From: Deltaproteobacteria bacterium
GTDB taxonomy: Bacteria > Desulfobacterota > DSM-4660 > Desulfatiglandales > HGW-15
NCBI GenBank assembly: GCA_019308985.1
Contig: JAFDHB010000117.1
Coordinates: 1 to 10,962, forward strand
Length of the DNA: 10,962 nucleotides
Direction: 5' to 3'
The notes under the pieces are model-generated. The model worked only from the letters and a program-made list of their open reading frames with translations. It was not told the DNA's origin and made no database searches. A program made the position numbers and the translations under genes. Shown piece by piece: positions 5,963 to 10,962 of the stretch. Each line of letters begins with the position of its first letter. Positions within the stretch are counted from its first letter, which is position 1.

Positions 5963-7035
5963 CTGCCCTCTTAACAAATTAAAGGACTCCTGCTTTTTCA
6001 CTCCTGATACCAATCTCGTTAGTTCACCAGTCACTATGGTATCTCCCCTTGTGAAGTGTGTTGCGTTAAGGGATTACCTCTTAAAATGGTTGTTACCAGT
6101 CTATCAATGCGCCAATCAATGCTGCAAGTCTTGTTAAGTGATGGGGGCCAGCTTCCCTTGGCCTCCCGGCGTCAGGTTATGTTGGAACATTTACGGCATC
6201 CAATGGGTCTGTGGTTATGTAACCGGAATCTTTCGTTACAGACCCGCCAAGAACAAACTGCTATGGATGCAGCGGGACGATGAGAACCGCCGTCCGTACA
6301 ATCTGTAGATACTGCTTGCTGGTTATGAACCTTATGAGCCGCGGCTCAACTGGCGCATGAAGCTGAAGGAATGGCATTCTGAAGTGTTCACAAACTGCAT
6401 TTACGGGGTTTGCAGTGTCCTGCGTATAGAGTGGGATCATAGGATCAACTTTTTCTGTAAGGTGAATTTGAAACTTTTCCGGGTGCCTTGGTAGGGGTTG
6501 TTCTCCGTATCACGTAATTTCAAGTTTGCCCGAACACGTTTGCCAAGTTCTTCGCTGAAGACTATACAAATTTCGATGGGTGTCAAGGAAAGAATAGATC
6601 AGGATACGGCCAATGCCGGCCTTTGGCAGAAAGGAGTAATGAGTGCCATCGCGCCAGGCGCTCCCCGTTGAAATTATGTCAGGTCATCGATTCCAACGAT
6701 ACTGCGCAACTGGTTCAGGATCACCGGCTCCTGTCTCCGAGTAAACAATTTCGTAACCTATAGGAACCGAATAAATTGATTCATGGCCAGAAAGGTGTTG
6801 GGATCATTTCCGACAGTCGCTTCAGGCATCACCTGGGCGTCATCTGATAAGAATTTGCTTTTACGGGGAATGACTATGGGGAGATTTGCTTTGTACGTCA
6901 AGGGCAAAATAGCCACAACATCCGGGCGTGAAGGAGGATTAGGGGGCCGCGGGTTTTTCAAGTGTGTTGATTTGTGTGAAAAGGGGGCGAACCTTAGCTG
7001 TTGAGAATTTTGTCCTGTTTTGATATGTTCCTCTC
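5963..7035. other. About 1.1 kb without recognisable gene; decayed intergenic DNA
   Basis: All frames on both strands are short and broken by stops. The longest (such as 6056-6283 on plus, and 6758-6961 on minus opposite 6783-7004) match no family I know, and none has a ribosome-binding site. Short structures include the 14-base palindrome at 6335-6348 and GCGCC-A-GGCGC at 6651-6661. Two neighbouring pseudogenes suggest this is eroded former coding or mobile DNA. Confidence 0.5.
6335..6348. repeat. 14-base perfect palindrome
   Basis: TGAGCCGCGGCTCA reads identically on both strands, within the gene-free stretch. It could be a protein-binding half of a former operator or chance; no promoter is seen nearby. 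Confidence 0.35.
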
Positions 7036-7179
7036 ATGGTTCGACCTCTTCGAATAGAATACCCAGGCGCCTGGCATCATGTGACCCGCAGGGGAAATGA
7101 GAGACGGAATATCTTCAAGGGGGATGAAGACAGGGCCGGATTCCCTTCCCTTCTTGAGTTTGGGCAACAGCCCGCTTAG
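7036..7179 (+). pseudogene. RAYT/Y1 transposase remnant (N-terminal 47 codons)
   Basis: The frame MVRPLRIEYPGAWHHVTRRG..RRNIFKGDEDRAGF matches the start of the transposase at 229 (MARPLRVEYPGAYYHVMSRG) and of RAYTs generally. After SLLEFG the family similarity stops and the frame ends at TAG 7177-7179, so the metal-binding HxH and catalytic Tyr are gone. No inverted-repeat terminus like that of the first element is seen upstream. Its end lies 15 bases before arfB, so the break has placed arfB directly behind transposase DNA. Confidence 0.85.
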
Positions 7180-7194
7180 CTCTGAGCGCTAACC

Positions 7195-7632
7195 ATGATG
7201 AAATCGGAAGTGAAGATCACAGAGAGGATATCGGTGCCCTTGGGTGAGTTGAAGTTTACGGCTTCTCGTAGCAGCGGGCCGGGCGGACAGAATGTAAACA
7301 AGGTCAGCACCCGTGTAACACTCTTGTTTGACGTAGCCAATTCACCCAGCCTTTCAGGGCAGGAAAAAGAATTGATCATGAGTCGTTTGCCGACCCGAAT
7401 CAACAAACAAGGTGTCCTCAGGGTCGTCTCCCAGAAGTACCGAACCCAGACCTCAAACCGGAATGCCGCGGTTGAGCGCTTTGCATCGCTATTGAGAGAA
7501 TCTTTACAAGAGGCATTGCCTAGAAAGAGAGGAAGGATTCCGAGAGCTGCCAAGGTGCGGCGCCTTGCTGACAAGAGGCATAGGAGCCGCATCAAAGAGC
7601 AGCGCTCCAAGCCCGTTTCCCTTGACGACTAG
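7195..7632 (+). CDS. arfB: Alternative ribosome-rescue factor ArfB (YaeJ/ICT1-type peptidyl-tRNA hydrolase)
   Basis: The 145-residue protein has the release-factor catalytic loop SSGPGGQNVNKVSTRVTL (GGQ at residues 30-32), which hydrolyses peptidyl-tRNA in the ribosomal P site, and a long basic C-terminal tail (RKRGRIPRAAKVRRLADKRHRSRIKEQRSK) that in ArfB enters the empty mRNA channel of stalled ribosomes. It lacks the stop-codon-recognition domains of RF1/RF2, and its length matches ArfB (about 140). Either ATG 7195 or ATG 7198 may start it; no good Shine-Dalgarno is visible, and a TTAGC/GCTAA stem (7176-7192) lies just upstream. It is intact and isolated, immediately downstream of a transposase remnant, so its original promoter may have been lost or replaced. 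Confidence 0.92.
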   Translation: MMKSEVKITERISVPLGELKFTASRSSGPGGQNVNKVSTRVTLLFDVANSPSLSGQEKELIMSRLPTRINKQGVLRVVSQKYRTQTSNRNAAVERFASLLRESLQEALPRKRGRIPRAAKVRRLADKRHRSRIKEQRSKPVSLDD

Positions 7633-7648
7633 GCTCAGGACCGAGCCT
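7631..7648 (+). terminator. Stem-loop at the end of arfB
   Basis: AGGCTC (7631-7636) and GAGCCT (7643-7648) form a 6-bp stem with loop AGGACC, overlapping the arfB stop codon. There is no following T-run, so intrinsic termination is only weakly supported. Confidence 0.3.
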
Positions 7649-7729
7649 GGAACCCGTTCTCATAGGTTGCTGTCCAAGGCTGGAGCAAGGATAGTTTCAC
7701 TATACCCGGGAATTGCTGAATCCAAGATT

Positions 7730-7779
7730 GATGGCTTCGTAAAAAGCCCGGTAGTTCGTCACTGCGGCGAAAGGCGTGC
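7730..7779. repeat. Fragment resembling a dispersed intergenic repeat (GATGGCTTCGTAAAAAG type)
   Basis: The stretch begins GATGGCTTCGTAAAAAGCCC and continues with GTCACTGCGGCGAAAGGCG. From memory, TTTTTACGAAGCCATC-ended palindromic repeats are frequent in deltaproteobacterial intergenic DNA. Only one arm is seen here. It directly abuts the point where tryptophanase similarity ends (about 7778). Confidence 0.4.
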
Positions 7780-8009
7780 ATAGGATTCGTCTCCCATCAT
7801 AAGATCAGCCCGCTGCCTGTCATTCATGGAAGAAGTTCCGCTATCGGTAAGGAGGTCGATATACACGTTGTCAGGCCTCAGCCGGAAGACATTGAAGTGT
7901 GCTTCCCTGATGCGTTTCTCCCTTTCTTGGCGTGGTAAAAGTCTGATGGGCTCTATCATCTTTATCTTATAGGGTTAGGCACGGACACGCTCTTGTCCCA
8001 CACTTTCAC
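7778..8009 (-). pseudogene. Tryptophanase / tyrosine phenol-lyase N-terminal remnant
   Basis: Minus-strand residues from 7959 ([20 protein letters not shown], then [15 protein letters not shown] and MMGDESYA) match the N-terminus of the beta-eliminating lyases TnaA/Tpl, which normally continue GSRSFY. Here similarity ends at about 7778 and the frame stops at 7759. Upstream, in a frame one base off, VPNPYKIKM continues the family N-terminus, and GTG at 8009-8007 is a possible start, so a single base has also been lost near 7970. Only about 75 of roughly 460 residues remain, without the PLP lysine. It cannot be active. Confidence 0.8.
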
Positions 8010-8040
8010 CTGCCGGGTTGATCGGCCCATTCAAGGAAGG

Positions 8041-8069
8041 AATCTAGTAGGTGGTTTGCCTATTGTCAA
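8041..8069 (-). promoter_or_regulatory. Sigma-70-type promoter of the tryptophanase remnant
   Basis: On the minus strand a perfect -35 TTGACA (8069-8064) is followed after 17 bases by TAGATT (8046-8041, four of six with TATAAT). The predicted start of transcription is about 25 bases before the GTG at 8009. It sits between the activator gene and the remnant on the same strand. Confidence 0.6.
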
Positions 8070-8116
8070 CAGGAGAGGGATCGCAGACTCTTTCTCTCAA
8101 AGGAGGGTGATTGTCC

Positions 8117-8140
8117 CCTTGATCACGGGAATTGATAAGG
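8117..8140. promoter_or_regulatory. Inverted repeat upstream of the promoter, possible operator
   Basis: CCTT-g-ATCA (8117-8125) pairs with TGATAAGG (8133-8140) across a 7-base loop. It lies about 50-75 bases upstream of the -35 box on the minus strand, a position suited to activator or repressor binding. It has no T-run on either strand, so it is not an obvious terminator. Confidence 0.3.
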
Positions 8141-8184
8141 AGGGCAAGGAGGTATCCCTCGCAAAAACACTTGGGGAGATGTGG

Positions 8185-9225
8185 TCAGGCGAAAGACTCC
8201 TCCTTTTGCAGATCGCCAGGCTTCGCTATGCCATAATTCCTTATCTTGTAATACAATGCCTTGTAGCTGATTTGGAGTAATCTTGCGGCTTCCCTCTTGT
8301 TCCAGCCCGTCAAGTTCAAGGCATGGTTGATTGCTTGTCTCTCGATGTGCCTGGTAGCCTCTGCCTTTACCTCCTTTAAGGGCAAAATTCCGTTATCTTT
8401 AGCGGAGCCCATGACCTGTTCGGTCTTTGTGTAAGGTATAGAAAACTCCGGTGGAATAGGGATATTGTCCGCCTTCATGCTCGAGAGGAATTCTTTCATG
8501 AGCAGTTCAGGATCAACGCCCAAGAGCAGGCGTAGTATAGAGCCGTGAAGTTCCCTGACGTTACCGGGCCAGTGGTAAGCCATGAACAACTTTTCCAGTC
8601 TGCCATTGAGCTTGAAGTGAGACTTGATCCCGTAATCGTTTTCGAATTTCCTTATGAAGTGGTCGAGCAGAAGGGGCATATCACTCCTACGTTCCCTAAG
8701 AGGGGGAGTCTCTATCTTGATGATATTGAGGCGATAGTACAGGTCCTCCCTGAAAAGCCCCTCTCTTATATCTGCCTCAAGGTCATGGTTGGTGGATGAG
8801 ATAACCCACGTATCGACCTTGATATCCCTGGTGCCGCCAAGGCGCGTGAATTCACCGCTTTGAAGGACGTGGAGAAGTTTCGCCTGCAAGGAGATGGGCA
8901 TATCGCCGATTTCGTCGAGAAAGATCACTCCTTCCGAGGCAAGTTCGAATTTGCCGGGTTTATCCTTATCAGCCCCAGTAAAGGCCCCTTTCTCGTATCC
9001 AAAGAGCTCGCTTTCAAGAAGGGTCAGAGGCAAGGCCGCACAATTTACCTTTACGAATCTCTTCTTCCTCCTGGGTGAAGAGGCATGCAACAGCCTGGCT
9101 ACGATTTCCTTGCCTGTTCCGGTTTCCCCGTGTAACAGTACGCTCAGCCCTGAATCTGATACCAGTGATACGAGTTCCCTGATCTTTTCAATGCTTGGAT
9201 GCTGTCCAATAAAATAGTTTTTCAT
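8185..9225 (-). CDS. Sigma-54-dependent transcriptional activator lacking an N-terminal sensory domain
   Basis: The 346-residue protein starts directly with the AAA+ domain (about 3-240): Walker A GETGTGKE (33-40), the sigma-54-contacting GAFTGA loop (80-85), Walker B VIFLDEIGD (100-108), the arginine-finger segment FREDLYYRLN and WPGNVREL (219-226). A linker leads to a Fis-type helix-turn-helix (about 300-333, GWNKREAARLLQISYKALYYKIRNYGI). Such enhancer-binding proteins hydrolyse ATP to open sigma-54 RNA polymerase complexes. The PspF-like architecture implies control by a partner or by its own level. It follows the second activator on the same strand after a 31-codon ORF and precedes the tryptophanase remnant. 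The ATG 9225 has no Shine-Dalgarno but sits below a plausible promoter. Confidence 0.9.
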   Translation of the reverse strand: MKNYFIGQHPSIEKIRELVSLVSDSGLSVLLHGETGTGKEIVARLLHASSPRRKKRFVKVNCAALPLTLLESELFGYEKGAFTGADKDKPGKFELASEGVIFLDEIGDMPISLQAKLLHVLQSGEFTRLGGTRDIKVDTWVISSTNHDLEADIREGLFREDLYYRLNIIKIETPPLRERRSDMPLLLDHFIRKFENDYGIKSHFKLNGRLEKLFMAYHWPGNVRELHGSILRLLLGVDPELLMKEFLSSMKADNIPIPPEFSIPYTKTEQVMGSAKDNGILPLKEVKAEATRHIERQAINHALNLTGWNKREAARLLQISYKALYYKIRNYGIAKPGDLQKEESFA

Positions 9226-9235
9226 AATATAATAA

Positions 9236-9264
9236 ATTTTGCCATATTTTTGTTAAATTGTCAA
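9236..9264 (-). promoter_or_regulatory. Candidate sigma-70 promoter of the short activator
   Basis: Minus strand TTGACA (9264-9259), 17-base spacer, CAAAAT (9241-9236), in very AT-rich DNA just before ATG 9225. The transcription start would be within a few bases of the ATG, giving an almost leaderless mRNA; this weakens the call. Confidence 0.4.
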
Positions 9265-9349
9265 TTAAAAGTAGCGATTAAGCAAAGCAGAAGAAGGGAT
9301 GGAAAATATAAGGTACGGCCAAATACATAGGGGCAGAAAGGACTGCAAC

Positions 9350-9445
9350 TCATTTTGCGGACGGCAACATGGTTTCCTCACTCCAAGACTTGATGAAACT
9401 GCCTAATTTTTCAAAGGCCTCAATGTCATGGTTACAGGGGCTCAT
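9350..9445 (-). CDS. Putative 31-residue small protein, overlapping the activator stop (ATGA)
   Basis: ATG 9445-9443 overlaps the TGA (9444-9442) of the upstream activator in the classic ATGA coupling arrangement. The product begins MSPCNHDIEAFEKLG, continues SFIKSWSEE and ends MLPSAK, with stop TGA at 9352-9350. It looks like an acidic, amphipathic helix with one cysteine. Translational coupling would supply initiation, since no separate Shine-Dalgarno is visible. It may be a real small protein or the start of a degraded longer gene; I know no family for it. Confidence 0.35.
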   Translation of the reverse strand: MSPCNHDIEAFEKLGSFIKSWSEETMLPSAK

Positions 9446-9456
9446 GGCTTGAGGCC
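9416..9456 (-). repeat. 8-bp inverted repeat spanning the activator stop codon
   Basis: GGCCTCAA (9416-9423) and TTGAGGCC (9449-9456) are exact complements with a 25-base loop. In the minus-strand transcript this would fold over the stop codon and the ATG of the 31-codon ORF. Only a short TTT follows, so terminator activity is doubtful; control of the coupled ORF is a possible alternative. Confidence 0.35.
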
Positions 9457-10851
9457 ATATTCTTCAATTCTATTGAGAAGGGTCTTGTAGCTGACCTTTA
9501 ACTGTTGTGCCGCCTTTTTCCTGTTCCACTCCGTCGCCCGAAGGGCCTTCAGGATCATTTCCCGTTCCACTTCGGAGACATAATCCTTGGTTATTTCTTT
9601 CAACGCTAGTGAGTTTGCTGCAAAGAATTGCTTGAATTTCTCGGGGGACCATTCAAAGGGGGTATGAGGCCTGTTGAGCTGCTCCTCGTTTTCACCGCTC
9701 TGTTGGAAGCCTTCATGCCGGAGCTCGGAAAAGATGAAGCTCCAATCCTTCAATATGATTGCACGCCTGATTATGTTCTCGATCTCGCGGACATTGCCGG
9801 GCCAGTGGTAGTTCCTCAAAAAGGAGATCACCTCCGGAGGCACTTCCATTATGTCTCTTTTCAGTTCAAAACAGTACATGTTTAGAAAATAGAGGATCAA
9901 AAGGGAGATGTCTTCCTTCCTCTTCCTCAACGGGGGGACGCTGATGTGAAACATGTTGAGCCTATAGTAGAGGTCCTTTCTGAAGGTCCCGTTTCGCAGC
10001 ATTGTACCGAGGTCGGCGTTTGTCGCTGCTACGACCCTTATATCAAGGTTCCTGTCTTGCGTTCCCCCAAGCCTTGAAAATGCTTTGTCTTCCAGGACTT
10101 GTAGGAATTTGGCCTGCAAAGAAGTGGAAAGGGCGCCGATTTCGTCTATGAAAAGGGTGCCTTTATGGGCCAGTTCAATCCTGCCGGGCTTATTCTTGTG
10201 GGCGCCCGTAAAGGCCCCTTTCTGAAATCCGAACACCTCGCTTTCGAGGAGATCACTTGGTAATGCCGTACAATTGATCTTTACAATAGGACCTTTTTTC
10301 CTTGAGGAAAGAAAATGGATTGAACGTGCAATAAGCTCCTTGCCGGTCCCTGTCTCACCGGTTATGAGGACGGTTATGTCTTTGTCTGATACAGCGCGGA
10401 TTTTCTTTCTTATATCCTGTATCGCTTTGCTCCTACCGATAATGATCGGGTATTCAGGGCCATTTATGGGCCTTTGTTCTTCCAGCAGACCAAGCAGTTT
10501 CACCCTGAGGTCGACCACGTCGATGTTTGGCTCGACAACGTGGACCTGCTCATAGGGTGAGAGTAATGAATCTTCTCTGTCTTCAAAGGCATGTCCAGGT
10601 TTGGCAAAGGCCACTATCGGCAGGAAACAATCGATAATATTCAGGAGAAGAATGCATCTTAGCCGAGCTTCAGGGGGAACCGATTCTTCAATGATGACCA
10701 AGTCCGGCTTAAGGGCGTTGATTTCCCATATGGAAAGGGATGGGGACATGACATGGCATTCTTCCAGTCCGACCTCTTTCAACTTGGCCTGGATGCCTGG
10801 GGAGACGGTGCTGTCTTTTTTCAATATGACAATACGGGGATGTTGTTTCAT
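9442..10851 (-). CDS. NtrC-family sigma-54 activator with degenerate receiver (pseudo-receiver) domain
   Basis: The product has 469 residues from ATG 10851; the overlapping GTG 10854 would add one residue. Residues 1-125 have the length and hydrophobic pattern of a response-regulator receiver, but the phospho-acceptor position is Glu (E55 in DLVIIEESVP), the acidic pair is replaced by Lys (IVILKKDS) and the late Lys-Pro is Glu-Pro (VVEPN). Phosphorylation is therefore unlikely. The AAA+ part is intact: GETGTGKE (165-172), GAFTGA (212-217), Walker B TLFIDEIGA, FRKDLYYRLN, WPGNVREIEN. A Fis-type helix-turn-helix closes the protein (EWNRKKAAQQLKVSYKTLLNRIEEYGL). No histidine kinase is adjacent. 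It probably acts in a constitutive or ligand/partner-controlled way and may regulate, or share DNA sites with, the downstream activator. Confidence 0.9.
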   Translation of the reverse strand: MKQHPRIVILKKDSTVSPGIQAKLKEVGLEECHVMSPSLSIWEINALKPDLVIIEESVPPEARLRCILLLNIIDCFLPIVAFAKPGHAFEDREDSLLSPYEQVHVVEPNIDVVDLRVKLLGLLEEQRPINGPEYPIIIGRSKAIQDIRKKIRAVSDKDITVLITGETGTGKELIARSIHFLSSRKKGPIVKINCTALPSDLLESEVFGFQKGAFTGAHKNKPGRIELAHKGTLFIDEIGALSTSLQAKFLQVLEDKAFSRLGGTQDRNLDIRVVAATNADLGTMLRNGTFRKDLYYRLNMFHISVPPLRKRKEDISLLILYFLNMYCFELKRDIMEVPPEVISFLRNYHWPGNVREIENIIRRAIILKDWSFIFSELRHEGFQQSGENEEQLNRPHTPFEWSPEKFKQFFAANSLALKEITKDYVSEVEREMILKALRATEWNRKKAAQQLKVSYKTLLNRIEEYGLKP

Positions 10852-10962
10852 CACTAGTGTCCGGTTAATATTTGAATAATTTTAGCTGGTTAGCAGCATC
10901 GCCCTGGGGAAAAGTGTAGGCCGATGATGTAAGCAACTGTAATAATGGAGTTTTTTCAAATA

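Noticed and set aside
5405..6137. Plus-strand ORFs opposite and just beyond the URO-D-family remnant
   Set aside because: They are antisense shadows of recognisable minus-strand URO-D sequence and run into gene-free DNA.
6758..7004. Opposed ORFs (minus 6758-6961 and plus 6783-7004)
   Set aside because: They mirror each other, neither has a ribosome-binding site or recognised domain, and neighbouring frames are broken. I could not decide on coding, so they are covered by the gene-free entry.
7993..8280. Plus-strand 95-codon ORF
   Set aside because: It overlaps antisense the promoter of the tryptophanase remnant and the 3' end of the short activator; no domain seen.
8545..9217. Several plus-strand ORFs within the short activator
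   Set aside because: They are antisense to intact AAA+ coding sequence.

Overview
The window looks like chromosomal DNA of a Desulfobacterota/deltaproteobacterial (Syntrophobacterales-like) anaerobe. This is inferred from family content (TrpB2-type beta chain, SagB-type double nitroreductase, a MtaA/URO-D-family decarboxylase remnant, two sigma-54 activators, a RAYT transposase with a DnaA-like tail) and mid-range base composition; no rRNA or marker gene fixes the taxon. It mixes intact genes with many broken ones: a tRNA fragment, a frameshifted transposase, and remnants of a second transposase, a URO-D-family gene and a tryptophanase-family gene.

Left (1-1214): the 3' part of a tRNA-Asp(GTC) gene without its 5' half, then an insertion-sequence-like unit bounded by 23-bp inverted repeats (22/23 match, 107-129 and 1192-1214). 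The unit holds one RAYT/Y1 transposase split by a one-base frame change at about 655-667; its C-terminal part resembles DnaA domain IV.

Centre-left (1215-5200, all + strand): a gene-free, structured 390-base leader; a TrpB2-like PLP enzyme; a small four-cysteine protein; and a 499-residue SagB-like double nitroreductase. These three genes probably form one transcription unit. It is followed by a large inverted repeat (4944-5002) and a cluster of REP-like GGAGC palindromes.

Centre-right (5205-8070): a URO-D-family pseudogene on the minus strand with at least two internal deletions, one explained by 8-base microhomology; about 1.1 kb with no recognisable gene; a 47-codon RAYT remnant directly upstream of an intact arfB (ribosome-rescue hydrolase); and a minus-strand tryptophanase/tyrosine phenol-lyase stub that keeps a good sigma-70 promoter.

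Right (8185-10851, minus strand): two sigma-54-dependent AAA+ activators in tandem. The upstream one has a degenerate receiver domain with Glu at the phospho-acceptor position. The downstream one has no sensory domain. Between them a 31-codon ORF overlaps the first activator's stop codon in an ATGA arrangement. The pair sits next to the broken tryptophanase gene, which may once have been a target (inference).

No complete new defence or biosynthetic system is evident. The most notable items are the inverted-repeat-bounded RAYT/DnaA-tail element, the TrpB2-like/4-Cys/SagB cluster, the pseudo-receiver activator and its coupled small ORF.
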